Origin: Tipula vernalis
Lineage: Eukaryota > Arthropoda > Insecta > Diptera > Tipulidae
Assembly: GCA_958295665.1 (NCBI GenBank)
Contig: OY282558.1
Location: 351,459,034-351,523,033, forward strand
Direction of reading: 5' to 3'
Length of the DNA stretch: 64,000 nt
Below, piece by piece: positions 31,330 to 43,275 of this stretch. The translations under genes and the position numbers were made by a program. The stretch's first letter is position 1, and every line of letters begins with the position of its first letter. Below the pieces are notes generated by a model. It saw nothing but the letters and a program-made list of their open reading frames with translations. It ran no database searches and was not told where the DNA came from.

Positions 31330-32810
31330 TAGGGACCCGAATGTGTTTTGTTACATTTGTGGTAAATTAAGAAATAGCTTGTCGGAAGACTATATCTAAC
31401 TCGACTAAAAATATATACCACGAATGTTTCGGTATAGAGATCTTTGAGGAAAATAAATTGCATGTTGAACTATGCTAAAGCGGTGGAAGAATACTAAGAG
31501 TAAATTTAAAATATACAACAACCGCAATATGGGAAACACCTCTATCGAAAGAGGAATGTTCCTTTTGTAATATCGAAGTGAAATGTTTTAATTTAAAGAG
31601 TATATCAAATATAAATTACGCAGATGTATGTACAATGACGAAGCCTGTAAAGTCAAATTACTTCAACTCAAGTTAACGTAGGTGAGAGTGAAGCGTCCAG
31701 CGGGCAAGATTTTTACAGCAGTAAAAATAAAACGGAGGAGAGTGAAGAAGACTATATTGCACCTAAAGAAGAGAAAGTTCCAATACTATTCACTCATAAT
31801 GACCCGAATAATTTGATTAGATGGTTGAAAAGATGTATTTGAAAACTTAGTTAGTGAACTGGAAAGTCGAAAATCTTCAATTTATCGAGAAAGAGAAAAG
31901 GGATTTCGGAAGCACTTCACCAAAGATAAAAAACTTCATTGATCTATTGCACAAATATACCAGCAGTGTTGAATGATTTAAAATGTAATATTTACAAACC
32001 TAACGAGTGGAGACTATTCATTGACTCCTCAAAACTCAGCCTAAAAGCGGTACTACTGCACAATGGAAATAAATATGCCACTGTTCCAATAGTCCATTCA
32101 ATCTCTATGGTAGAGAAATATGGAGAGTATTTTGGTTTTTAAAAAATCAAGTACTCGGAGCACAATTGGCAAGTTTGTGGGGATTTAAAAATTATAACAA
32201 AACTGCTAGAGCAGCAGCCTGGTTTTGTGAACTACCCTTATTTTAAATGTCTCTGGAATAGTAGTTACCGAGAAAACCATTACATTAAGAAACAGTGGCG
32301 GCTAAGAGACTGTCTTCAATTTAATTGAAGAACCTTTATTAGATCCCTCAAAAATTCTCTTACCTCCCCGATACATAAAACTTGGCCTGATGAAGCAATA
32401 TGTGAAGGCAATAGATAAAAAATGTCAATGTTTCCAATACATATCACAATAATTTCCAAAACTGACAGGGACTAAAATTAAAGAAGGTATTTTTAACTGA
32501 CCTCAAATACGAAAATTATTTGAAGACAAAAATTTTGTTAAAGCCATGCAAAAAAATGAGAAAGCTACCTGGCTCAGTTTTAGAGAAGTTTGTGAAATCT
32601 TCTTGGGAAACACCAGAACCCAGAACACCATTCCCATCTTGATTGCTTTCCTGACAATTTAGGCGACTATATGAAGAGCAAGGGGAGCACTTCCACCAGG
32701 ATGAAAGGAAAATCGAAAGGAGATATCTGGGAAGGTGGGATGTTAACATGTTAGCGGACTATTGTTGGATGCTCAAGAGATGACGAAATAAATCTGATTC
32801 GAGGACAAGA
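31330..32810 (+). pseudogene. arthropod-wide FCYICG-type transposase-like protein, decayed
   Basis: The coding sense starts RDPNVFCYICGKL (31334-31372), an N-terminal zinc-finger-like Cys pair. Later frames give EEKVPILFTHNDPNNLIRWL (about 31767-31826), an intact stretch EWRLFIDSSKLSLKAVLLHN (32005-32064), then VCGDLKIITKLLEQQPGFVN and FKCLWNSSYRENHYIKKQW (32170-32300). Near the end EHFHQDERKIERRYLGRWDV and LADYCWMLKR appear (about 32684-32780). I recognise the set from many uncharacterised arthropod proteins. The spaced acidic motifs FIDSS, CGDLK and EEQGEHFH would suit an RNase H-type transposase core, and the flanking inverted repeats support this. At least five frame breaks or stops are present. 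Confidence 0.72.
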
Positions 32811-33387
32811 GAGTACGTTATAAACATAAGAAATGACATCAGCAAAACTTTACTTGAACGCTCGTGATAGGTCAATGAACAAACAGTTGATGAAAAGTAA
32901 CAAACTGGAACTCAATGTTGAGCAGACAAACTCAAACTGCAGCAAGGTCAGTACAAAAGGTAAGTTTTACTTTCCTATTGCCAGTAACTTTATTTCAGTC
33001 ACACAAGCCGCGAATTTCTCTTATTTGTCTTCTATTTGTAACTTATACTCTCTGAATTTCAGTTTGTTTGTAATAGTTCAAGTGTGAGTTTTGCGTCTCG
33101 GTTTGAGTTATAGTTTGATTGGCTGAGTTTCAGTGTAAGTTGTGCGCAGAGTTTTAGTATGAGTTTCATTAGTAACCAAAATAGAAAGGTAAATTACTTA
33201 GGATTTGTTTTTGGCCATTTTGACTTAAAGTTGGACTATTTTGCGTTACTAAAGTGTCACAAGTAAATTTGGACTACGGAATCCTTTTTTGCGGTTAAAA
33301 ATACTCCGGAAACGATATATCTGGAGTAAACGGTACAAAAAATTGACTTTAGTATTTTCTTGGGCAATTTTGACCTAAAATTGGGGT

Positions 33388-33495
33388 TTTGTGGAAAACT
33401 GGTGGGTCATGAAGCAAAACAGACATCGGACTCATATTCAGCGCATCAAAGTACAGAAGAATTGACTTGTGTTATTAATATTATTTGTTGTGATC
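33388..33495. other. spacer between two inverted-repeat elements
   Basis: About 108 bp separate the end of the 2.5-kb element from the second Harbinger. No feature seen. Confidence 0.5.
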
Positions 33496-34803
33496 AGGGT
33501 CCTATTGCACCAACTACTTATCACTTATTACTTATCAACTTATCATAATTTTTGATCATTTTCTGTTGTACCAAATTGATATTTGATAAGTATTTAATTG
33601 AGCTACAATATAATAAGTGATAAGCACTCACTTATCAAAATTAAGTTGCACCAATTCGAGAAATGAGAAATGATAAGTAATATTTTAATAAGCGATAAGT
33701 TTGAGATTTGTGATAAGTTTTTCGTAGTTCTGTTGCACCAAAAGTTTTAACTTATCAATAATCGACTACTTTAATGATAACTTATCCAAAATATCAATAA
33801 GAAAAATTTCACTACTCAAATAAATTGATTAGAGCTACACTTTGTAGTGGTATGACGGAAGTCTGTTAAAAAAGTTTTTTTCTGCTGTTATTGTAAGATG
33901 AGAACTTTTATTCAATTTTAAAAGAGTACAAACACATTTTTCAGTAAAATTATTTATTATTCAAATGATTATAAATCATAATGACAATATATGTAACAAT
34001 GTGTTTTCAAGTGTATATCCCTAGTAGAAAAAGTTCATCAAGTAACCAATACAAGAATGCATCAACTCAAACAATTCAACAAAGTATATAGAATTTTGCT
34101 CAAGTGTATAATTTTCAACTGTTCAAATTTAGTGGTACCTATATGTAAAAAATATGAGTAAGTGAAAATATTGAAGAATAATTCAGGGAAGTTACTGATG
34201 CCATTCTGGTCCTTACTCGGTTTAAGAAATTGGAAACCGTTAAAAAATTCTATATTATATATTTCTTGCTCCCTTCTTCCTCTGTTGTATCTCAATTTGT
34301 TTTACGTTTTGATTAGTTTGTTTTTAAACATTGTGTCAATTAGTCACTGTTCAGCTCAAAATTAAGTAAATTATAATAATTAAAAATCATCGCAATATCT
34401 TTAAATGACCTGAATGAATGACATTTTGCATTTTACTGCGAACTTTCCCTTCCATTTTGTTACAGATATTTTGATTTTACACACGCATTTCATTTTGGAA
34501 CTCATGCGAAATTACTTACTATTTTAGAACAGACTTTCTATCCAAAGTCAATAAGAAATGTATTAGTAATTGTTGAATGATTATGTTACGTAAATTTCCA
34601 ATAAATCGCTCTTCAACATTGATAATAAACCTCATTTAATTGTTCACAGAAACATTCATTGATAAATGAAAATTATATAAATTAGTTCATCTAATGGGTC
34701 ATTAGGAATTTCATCAAGAATTCATCAGTGAATTCATCGATTACCTTCTAATAGGGTAATAACTTTAATTTCAAAATTTATACCGCTATTTTAAAGTATT
34801 CTA

Positions 34804-34966
34804 ATAAAACAAAAGAGAAAAATTATGTGATGCCCCATATAAGAGACAAAGACAACAGTTTTTATTTTATAGAAAAACAATTTTGCTGTAAAATAAAAAA
34901 TAAAATTAAAAAACGATGTCCTTGTCTCTTATACGGGGCATCAGATTATTTTTCTCTTTTCGTTTT
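34804..34966. mobile_element. ~160-bp palindromic MITE nested in Harbinger
   Basis: The left arm AAAAGAGAAAAATTATGTGA then TGCCCCATATAAGAGACAAA is inverted in the right arm TTGTCTCTTATACGGGGCAT then CAGATTATTTTTCTCTTTT. Arms are about 48 bp around a ~55-bp centre. No coding capacity. It sits upstream of the transposase fragment. Confidence 0.75.
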
Positions 34967-35164
34967 TTTTACTGTCAGTCAATTTTTCTCATGAAATACA
35001 GGCTTAAGTTATAATAAGTTATATTAAGAACAATTTTATTCTGTTCGATTTATCGTAGAGGTAAGACAGTTGTTTTTCGATATTTTAAAATTTATAGGTA
35101 TATCAACCTTTTTAGTGAACAAAAACTGAAATTTATTAAACGAAAAAATAATTTTTATAAAAAA

Positions 35165-35612
35165 ATGCGTCGGTTCGAAAGATTATTCGAGGATGAAAAC
35201 GGAAGAAGAAACACACATTAAAATGTGCAATATCATGGGATTGCCCATACGCACGGAATTAATAAATCGACTGTGTATATTATCATCGATAATATGACGG
35301 CGGAAACCGTGCGTTGGCCCGAAAATGCCCAGGACATCCCACTGAAGTTTCTTGAGTTGGGTGGTTTTCCTCAGGTAGCTGGTTAAATCGATGGAGGAAT
35401 AATTAATATAGATGCACCTACAGTCAATGAAGAACACCTTGTGAATCAAGATGGAAAACCTTCACTGAATGCAATGATAGTGTGTGGGCCAGACCGCAGC
35501 TTTTATGCAGTAAATTCAAATTGGCCAGGTAGTATCCATCGCCTTGATTATACATGCCATCTTAAACCAAACTTTACTAATATAGGTACACTAATGAAAA
35601 AAATTGTTTAAG
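35165..35612 (+). pseudogene. Harbinger DDE transposase fragment
   Basis: This is the middle of a DDE_Tnp_4-type transposase. An upstream stretch, AHTHGINKSTVYIIIDNMTA (about 35245-35305), fits the helix-turn-helix-like region. QVAG-IDGGIINIDAP (near 35373-35420) holds the first catalytic Asp; a TAG precedes IDGG. NEEHLVNQDGKPSLNAMIVC follows, then NSNWPGSIHRLDY, where the usual GSxHDS has become GSIHRL, so the second Asp is shifted or lost. The Glu region (family motif IExxFGxLKxRF) is absent. Similarity to the element at 13.3 kb is at family level only. Confidence 0.8.
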
Positions 35613-36134
35613 TTTAAGTACTGTTCAAAAATTATTTACATTTAGAAATGAGATTTTATTTTAAAAGCAACAAAAAAAAAAAAAGTTTTACAATTGATTC
35701 TAAAAACTGAAAAAAGAATTCTCAATTGAGAAACGTTTCTCTTTATGTAGTACACGCTAAATTGTTGTTGTTATTAAATTACAGAATAACAATTTTTTAA
35801 TTGTTTTGCTATATAGGTACAAAACCATTGTTTAACATATAAAATGTGCGGAAAGCATATTATTTTGCAAACACTATCACATTTATAGTAAGTTTGTATA
35901 GATCATTACAACTTATCATAAAAATTTGATAATTTGTCTTTTGAGAAGCTATTGGCATTCTGATGTGCAATACTTATCACTTATCATTATCAAAACTTGA
36001 TAAATTTTCAAATTGATAAGTGAGTGAGATTTTGTTGCTTTTAGTGGAACACTTATCACTTATCATTATCAAAAAAACTAACTTATGATAAGTTGATAAG
36101 TAATAAGTGATAAGTAGTTGGTGCAATAGAGCCC

Positions 36135-38630
36135 AGGTACCAACCTTCATGATCAAAAACATAAAATTTTAGTATAAGTACCAACATAATTGTAGCAATT
36201 AATGATTATTGAAATGATAGATGGCGGGCAAGGTGTTTTGTAGAACAATTTTGTATAACAATTTTTTGTACATAAAAGCTGTGTTTTTTTATTCGCTCCC
36301 GATAGCTGCTATCGAGAGACTTCATTTTTCTATGCCTAATTTTAAATTTGACGCGCTATTTATTGGTAAACTAAACTTATTTAACATCAAACTATCATTT
36401 TTAATTTCAATTGTTTAACGAATACAGCAAATAATAAAAACAGCGAGCAAAACATTTTGTAAAATAAACATTTTGAAATAAATTATTCTGAGTAAATACA
36501 GTGAATAACACAATTGCGAATAAAATTTTTAAAGTTCATTATATTGAAGATCGGTATTTTGTTTTAAAAAAAACGGTGATTAATAGAAGCCAAGTTTTTC
36601 GATTTCAGCCCTTTTATTTGTTAACTTTTTGTGGAGACATTCGGATGACGGTCTTCTTTATTTCCACAATACAACTATCCTGTTGCATTATAACAAACCA
36701 ACCTTGATTATACAAACCAATAGTCTAAAACAGGCAGCTTTTATAAGGGAATTAGAAACGAGGAAAAAACCAAACTTTTCATAGTAAAACACATAAAACA
36801 TGTGGGAAATCACTTTTTTTCCTAAGACAAATTTTTAAATGAAAACGTTACAAATTCTTAATTATAATTTCTGAAATACTTTCATATATGTTTGAATTTC
36901 AACATACATATAAATCGTAAAAACACCATTTTTACTATGGAAAAGTTATACCATTATGATTATGGCTCTATACTCTAGAAGGCTCTGATTATAATCATTA
37001 AAGTAAAACAAATTTAATATTTAATTTTAAATGTAGTTTATATTAAAGAACGAACAAACACTCCTATTGTTGTCAACATAGAATATAACATTTTTGATCC
37101 ATAAACTCCTTGTTAAATATTGTTTTGCTGTTGAATCCGTATTGTTATTATTTTGATTAAAATTTAAACAATAACAACAAATATTTTGATTTTCCATTTT
37201 GTTCCAGAAAATTTACATAACAATATTATGTATGTACATTTCAAACAAAATTATAAATAGGCAGTGAGAGAGAGAGAGAGCTATAGAGAAACGCGCAACA
37301 AAAAGCATCCGAATCTAAATAATTTACAAACAATTTTGACAATAGAACAAGAAAATCTAAAAAAAAAAAAAAATGTTGCCTTTATTTTCTTTGTACTTTT
37401 CCATCAAATATTTGTTAATAAAATAAAAAAATAATCCATAAACAATTTATTTATTTTTTTTTTGTCTTCATTTTATATTGTGTTTATCTAACCAACCAAC
37501 CAATAAAGAGGAAAAGCTCGATTCCGGCACTCATTCTTTCAAACGAAACGGCGAAAGAAAAAAGAATCTTATTAGAGTCGATCCCAATGTTTATTGCTAT
37601 TATGTTTTCGTCAAGCTAAAAACTTTATTATCGTATATCGTCTTTATGTTGATATATTATAAAATGAGAGTATTTTATAAAAATATAAATAATAAATAAA
37701 TAAATTATTACCTCTAGGGAATGTTAGATGAAAAAGAAAAAAATTAATATTTATTGTACGTAATTTGTTGTTGTTGCCTTGTTGGTATCTTAACTTTAGA
37801 AAAAAAAAAAAAGTTTAAAACATTTATTATTGTCGAGGTACGAGTATGTGTACGTAACTACGTACATATACCAACTTTTTGGTTTACCAACGCTTATGGT
37901 TTTTTTTTTTGTGGATTGAAAACACCCCACACACATTTCCACATTTTGTTTTTTGCCATTTTCATTATCTCTGCCTCAATATAATTAGATCTAAATGTTG
38001 TGTAGGTAATTGTTTTGGATTTTTTATTTTTTTATTTTTATCTGTAATGGTCTCTGGTTACTATTAACAATTAATTAAATTGTTTTTATTTTTGTTATTC
38101 CACAAAAGTGTAGATTGTTTAATAAATAGAGCTAATTTGTTTGTTAAATAATAATTTGTAGTCGTAATTGTGTTATTATTTGTTTTGGGTTTTCGGTTTT
38201 GTTTAGTGTAAACCGATATTTTATAAGAGGAAGTGTTTATTGCCTTGGGCATTTTATTTTTTTACCTTTAACACTGTTTATTTATATTCATGTTTACATA
38301 TGGGGGCAGAAAGTAATATGAAAGGTGAATCAAATCTTTAAATGTGTATCTTAAAGTAGCTTACCTTATACTTATATGAAATGTTTATCTTAATAATATG
38401 CTTTTCCTGCTTACCTGTAAAGAAAATAAAGTAAAATTTGACTTAATAAATTGAATTTCTGATATTTAACATACATAATACTAATTTAATTATTTGTTTG
38501 TTTTTGATATTAGGTATTAATATTGGCCATGGAAAAAGTCTAACCGTTTACTTAGACTAAGGGCGTTCAAAGTTATTTTTCAAAATTGAAGGTATTTTGG
38601 TAATTAATATTGTAGCATAAAATAGAAGGG
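36135..38630. other. AT-rich stretch without recognisable genes
   Basis: Short frames (36221, 36501, 37478, 37754, 38064) show no domain. A (GA)n run lies at 37266-37281. Several poly-A and poly-T runs occur. I see nothing to annotate. Confidence 0.5.
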
Positions 38631-38633
38631 AAT

Positions 38634-39046
38634 AGTCATGTTTTCCATGAGAACTGCACTAGAACTCGATACATTTTAAATTCCTTTTATTTCATGTAAA
38701 CCGAAAAAAAAAAAAATTCATAAAGTGCTAATGTGTAGAGCATTTAACATAAATAAACATTTTAAGCTGTTACAGCAATAAATAATTACAATTCTAGCTT
38801 ATTTTTTAGTTACTTTTGATAAACCCATGAATTTATCGAGTGTAATTGCGTGTAATGACGTCAGCAAGAAATAAGAAAATATTGCTGAAATAGCTGAAGG
38901 GGAAAATTTTTAAACTTAAAATCTATATTTATGTCGAATACACTACATGTTCGCGCTTTATGAATTTATTTTTTTTCGGTTTACATAGAATAAAAGGAAT
39001 TTAAAGTTTATCGAGTTCTAGTGCAGTTCTCATGGAAAACACGACT
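38634..39046. mobile_element. ~410-bp MITE with ~90-bp inverted ends
   Basis: The left arm (38634-38725) contains TTTTCCATGAGAACTGCACT and TTCCTTTTATTTCATGTAAA; the right arm (38957-39046) carries the inverse, TTTACATAGAATAAAAGGAA and AGTGCAGTTCTCATGGAAAA. The centre of about 230 bp is non-coding. Long arms with no gene fit a foldback-type MITE; family unknown. Confidence 0.8.
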
Positions 39047-39838
39047 AATAACAGCATAACTTGTTTGCGTTCCGTATTGTTTATTTAGAGAAATTACTTA
39101 TATTTATGTACATCCAAAACTCCAAAACAGTAAATTCATCAAACTTTTCCAAGGTTTTTCTTTTGTTTTGCAGATTATTCAAAAATCAATAATAAATGAG
39201 TGTAAAGTTTATGCTTGGCTGTAAAACTTACACAGATCTGCACTTCATAAGTATTTATTATTTTTTAACCCTTTCGCTAAAAATGTACACTGATTTTAAC
39301 ATCATTTTTTATGAAATAGATCAGTTTTTTGAGAATAAACCGTACTCTATCTTTTGCTCAATTCGTTGTTTTTATACAAACGGAAGTTTTTTTTGTGTGC
39401 TGCGCCAGGCGAGCATAGTGAAGCGACGCCAGGCAAACAAAAACGAAGGGTTGACTAGGCCACCGTCAATAATATTCGTAAGCTGTGGAACTTTACGGCT
39501 CAATGGAAGGCAAATCGGTGAGTTGGCTACCAAAAGAAAACAAAAAAAAATTGTTTAGTTCTAGTGTCCAGCAACATTTTCCTTTTCTATTTTTTTTAAT
39601 CATATTTTCACCGAATTTTTTTTTTTGTGCACCTAGCGTGTGAATGTCAAATTAACATCGCCAAGTTTCGGATATTTTGGAGATTTGCTGAGTTTAAATT
39701 TTTTTGTAATATTTTTATCTAATTATTTTGCTTTTATTTTCCTCAGGATTTTATTTTTTTTGCTAAATTACACGCTAAAAGTTTAGTGTGGAAATATAAA
39801 CCGAAAGGACGTGGCACTTTAATTATTTTATAATACTG
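39047..39838. other. unassigned stretch
   Basis: A 120-residue open frame at 39196-39558 has no recognisable motif, and its start and end fall in AT-rich runs. I do not call it a gene. Confidence 0.45.
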
Positions 39839-40195
39839 TTACGTTTTTGCCTTGTCAATCAAGGTTCGAACCACTGGATTGTGAATAAAATAAAACAATT
39901 GAATTTATTACCAAAGAATCTATTTATTTAACACTAAGAATTAATTCAATACAATTTAATATAATAATTCGCAAAATCACTTTGTATAATTTTCATACAA
40001 TTTTACTGTACATATCGCACTACAACACTTTTTAAATCACTTTTAATTCACTTTTAAATTCTTATACTTTCGCTTACCAAATACTAATAATCCAATTCGA
40101 CTTCGTTCGCCTTTTTATATACACGAACCAAACTTCTAGAAATTTCATGACTTTTCCAGTAAGAATAGTCTAGAAGCATTTAGAACAATTTTATC
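39839..40195 (-). repeat. solo LTR of the SAP-gag gypsy-like family
   Basis: Reading the minus strand, this is the LTR seen at 10330-10700, including the TATA box (near 40110-40121), CGAACGAAGTCGAATTGGAT and the terminal CAAGGCAAAAACGTAACA. No gag or pol sequence adjoins either side. A lone LTR arises by recombination between the two LTRs of an element. The outer U3 boundary near 40195 is approximate. Confidence 0.82.
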
Positions 40196-40212
40196 ATGGA
40201 AAATTCCATTTT

Positions 40213-42151
40213 AATCAGAGAGTGAAACCGAAATGTTTTTCGTTCCGGGTTAGGTTTAGGGTACGTTCCCAAATTTATATTTTCGTTTCAGTTCTGTTTC
40301 GGTTTGTTCATTTTTTTTCTGGTTTCGTTTCGGTTCGGGTTCAAAACCGGTTTAAAACCGGTTCAACATAGTATCACATAAATATATTAGGAACTGTAAT
40401 TATCAAATCATATCATTACATAACTCCTACAGCCTCCAAGGTTTGCAGACATATTTATTGAGGTATATTAAGGTATACTGTTGTAGGTCGGGCGCTTCTT
40501 ATCTTTCAGGGTGAGACAATATATAAAAATAATACAATACAATATACCATTTAATGGGAGATTTGTTATGTCAGATATATGTAGTTCATTGGTGGATTTA
40601 CTTTCGACTAATCCGTATTTTTAGGTAAAGTTGGCAAATTGGCCCAATGGAACAAACAGTTCAAGTTTGTCAGAGATTGATTGAGTGGTACTGTTTTGTT
40701 TGTTTTGCCGGGAAAGGTTATTGATGGGCAAGGAGGACAACTAACCCTAATGTAAAATTGATCGCTTAGACAATAATGGGAACCAGAAAATTTGAGATAA
40801 TCAGGCAATATGAAACACTAAATCACTTAAGTGTATGTCAGAGAGCCAGGTAATTTAACTTTAAAAGGCTATTTTAGTATAACCAAAGATGGTGTTGAAT
40901 ACGGAGTAATTAACCGTCCGGTCCTAGTTAAAATGTAAATTACGTTTAAATAATGTTTAAGAGTCTTTGCTTATAAAACGATTTTTTCATAAGTGATTTC
41001 CTGTTTTCCCTTTAGTAGGTATACAGAAAATTAAAATTTCCATAATTCAACCAATTATTGTCTCACAAAACAAAAAAAACAGAAACCAAATTAAAGAAAA
41101 TATTGTCAACATCAAATTTCATTCGAAAAGATTATGATATTGTACATAGTAAAGGAAGAAAACAGCCTCCGACGAATGTCAGACGTTTTTATAAAAGTTT
41201 CCGGTGCCTTATTGAACATACTTCCAAAGTTGTAATGCAATGAGACTCATGCAGACTCTTTTTACTGGACTTGTATAAGTATAATAAAAAGTTAAATGTT
41301 TAACGATATAGTTTTCTTAATTTAATCGTTAAAATGTTTTATAGATTATTTACCATCAGATTCGCCCATTTGCCAGTCAGTAACTTCAGTAAACAAAAAT
41401 TCACTATATCGCTCGTAGCGATGCCATTTAAATTGTAACTAAGAACAACACCATTAGTTAGAAACCTCTATTGAAGGTACGTGTGCCCTAACGACATTTG
41501 GTTTTAACGATTTTTGGCATATAACGACTTAAACATTTTGTGCTTGAAATTTTCACGTTGGTTTTCCTCTTTCGTTTGATTAATAGTCCATTTACGTTCA
41601 ATGAAATTTTGACGAATCAGATGCAACTTACAAAAATCGTAAACAAAAAAAAAAGTGCCAAAAGTATAATTAAAAAATCAATTGGCATAAGCAAACCCGA
41701 GAAACAAATCCAAAAAATGTATACCATATAAGTTATAGTAGGCAGAATTTTAGCGAATGTAAATCGTCTGTAAAACGAACTGAATGTAATGGCCGAATTT
41801 GATCGGTCCTTTGAAGGACGTGCTAAATGAACAATCAAATTATCGGAAATTTTCATTTCAGTGAAATTTTCATTAATCTTTTTAGCTTTTTATTGGCAAA
41901 TATTTATTTTTTTTTTAAATCATAAATCAAACAACAAAATTGTATTTAAAGTGTATTCTTATTCCGAATTTAACTAGAAACTTTTAAATGGTGTTCCGTT
42001 TTTATGACATATGGAAAATTTTCATGGAAAATATACTCGAACCGAAACGAAAAAGAACGAAATAAACCGATTGAAAATATTGCTCCGGTTACGGTTACGG
42101 TTTAATACATTTTATTTATTTCGTTTCGGTATTACACCTTAGGTGCCACTG
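40213..42151. mobile_element. possible non-autonomous element with CGGTTT-rich inverted ends
   Basis: From about 40213 the sequence is rich in TTTCGGTT and GGTTTCGTTTCGG with paired AAAACCGGTTT words; from about 42020 to 42135 it is rich in the inverse or related forms (CGAACCGAAACGAAAAAGAA, TTTCGTTTCGGTATTAC). The outer ends, GTGAAACCGAAA and (minus strand) GTAATACCGAAA, could be terminal repeats of an hAT-like element. The interior has no clear gene. A stretch at 41480-41530 (TAACGAC repeated) resembles Tigger/pogo ends. Boundaries are tentative. Confidence 0.35.
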
Positions 42152-42214
42152 TAACAATACATACTTTTATTTATTTTTTTTGTAAATATTTGTATACTAA
42201 GTTCCTACTTAAAA

Positions 42215-43010
42215 ATGGCGGAACGTATTAGAGAACTTTCGAATGCTGAATTTACACGGTTAGTTTGAATTATTGAAAAAAACTTTGTTTGTCGTACAAG
42301 GAGCAACAGTCATATCTTAGATGTTTATTTGACGAATTAGAAGATGAAGGTGAAGTTTTTGAAGTGGACGATTGCTCTGAAGTGAAAGACTACCTGCACC
42401 ACTGGACAGAAATAATGGAGTTTCTAACGTAGAAGATATACGTGAAGATAATTCAATCAGAATTGAGGTGGGCGAGGAAAATGGTTCTAGTGATGATGAA
42501 CATACAGAAGAGAATGATTACATCTGTGAGTTTAGTTCCAAAATATTCTTAAAGGGAAGAATGGGATAATATGGCGGCAAATGCAGAGACAAAACATGAG
42601 ACACATCTGTGAGTTACATATGGCGAAATCAAGAAAGTTTCTCACCGATAAACAAATTTGCTGTCGGTCGCAGACACATTAAGGTGTGTATTTTCTAACG
42701 TTATGTCTAACATTGTCATACGAGAAACAAACAGGAAGGCTAAGGCAACTTATGAAGAATATAACAAAAATAAACCAAATAAACCAGTGTAACTATGGAA
42801 AATATTAACCAAGGAGGAATTTAATGCCTACCTAGCAATTTTGATGAACGCGAGATTTCACCAGTCAAACATTGTATCGCGCTACTATGGGGTTGAATCG
42901 TTTCTGGGAAATAAACAGGTTTTTGAGCTTAGAAATAGATATAGCTGCGGCCAGTAAATTCGTCGCCGCATCAGTGCCAAAATGGCGATTTTCGATTTTT
43001 TCGATAGTTA
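42215..43010 (+). pseudogene. piggyBac transposase, N-terminal half
   Basis: The ATG at 42215 opens MAERIRELSNAEFTRLV, then a TGA. Later frames read YLRCLFDELEDEGEVFEVDD (about 42317-42372), the acidic N-terminal region, then CVFSNVMSNIVIRETNRKAK (near 42690-42747), YEEYNKNKPNKPV and LTKEEFNAYLAILMNA, which start the piggyBac core. LYRATMGLNRFWEINRFL (42867-42924) is the conserved SRxRF-like helix. RIRRRISAKMAIFD-like text follows in another frame (42960-43000). The catalytic Asp residues are all absent. The family differs from the piggyBac at 9 kb, which preserves the opposite half. Confidence 0.82.
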
Positions 43011-43089
43011 TACGTAATTTTTTCCGTTCTTTTCAAAACTTCAATCCGTTTTATTGTATGAGCTATAGTTTCGCAGTTATACAATTTTA

Positions 43090-43275
43090 ATTTGTCGTAA
43101 CTCCATAGTACTTCAAACATTTCTAGCTTCTTGGTCGTATCTCCTGTTTTTTAATCATACAACAAAATTTCAAACAAAAAAATTATTTCATAATGTCGTA
43201 TATACCATTTAAATAATTTTTGTCGTAAGTCACAATTTTTTGTTAAAGCTGTATTTTGTCGTATGTCACACAATC
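43090..43275 (+). repeat. five GTCGTA motifs upstream of the next element's gene
   Basis: GTCGTAACTCC (43093), GTCGTATCTCC (43134), GTCGTATATACC (43194), GTCGTAAGTCAC (43222) and GTCGTATGTCAC (43258) are repeated at irregular spacing. They probably belong to the terminal region of the transposase-like element that follows, as subterminal binding sites. An inverted counterpart downstream was not found. Confidence 0.45.

Larger units (their letters stand above)
30867..33387 (+). mobile_element. 2.5-kb element with ~130-bp terminal inverted repeats
   Basis: The left terminal repeat (30867-30997) and the right (33257-33387) are inverse copies. Both carry TACTCCGGAAACGATATA, GCGGTTAAAAATACTCC and ACTACGGAATCC on the strand read inward from the right, and both end with ACCCCAATTTTAGG. 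Matching stops sharply at the outer ACCCC. Between them lies one decayed gene (31330-32810). A target duplication is not evident: the left flank is CTTT, the right flank TTTG. I infer a cut-and-paste DNA transposon whose transposase is the enclosed gene. The inner edge of the right arm carries a second partial copy of the terminal motif near 33210-33240. Confidence 0.78.
33496..36134 (+). mobile_element. second PIF/Harbinger element with ~50-bp inverted ends
   Basis: The left end, GGGTCCTATTGCACCAACTA then CTTATCACTTATTACTTATC, is matched inverted at the right end, GATAAGTAATAAGTGATAAG then TAGTTGGTGCAATAGAGCCC. Many extra ACTTATCA and TGATAAGT words lie inside both ends (33590-33790 and 35890-36090), as subterminal transposase-binding repeats. 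The enclosed transposase piece is PIF/Harbinger-like. Length is 2639 bp. A clean 3-bp duplication is not visible. Confidence 0.8.

Noticed and set aside
34062..34295. Minus-strand frame as the second Harbinger Myb-like gene
   Set aside because: Position and orientation would suit, but no tryptophan-spaced Myb/SANT pattern is visible.
39196..39558. 120-residue plus-strand frame considered as a gene
   Set aside because: No recognisable domain and no support from splice or promoter signals.
41540..41731. Tigger/pogo-like helix-turn-helix
   Set aside because: A basic AKSIIKKSIGISK stretch and nearby TAACGAC words are suggestive but too short to support a call.
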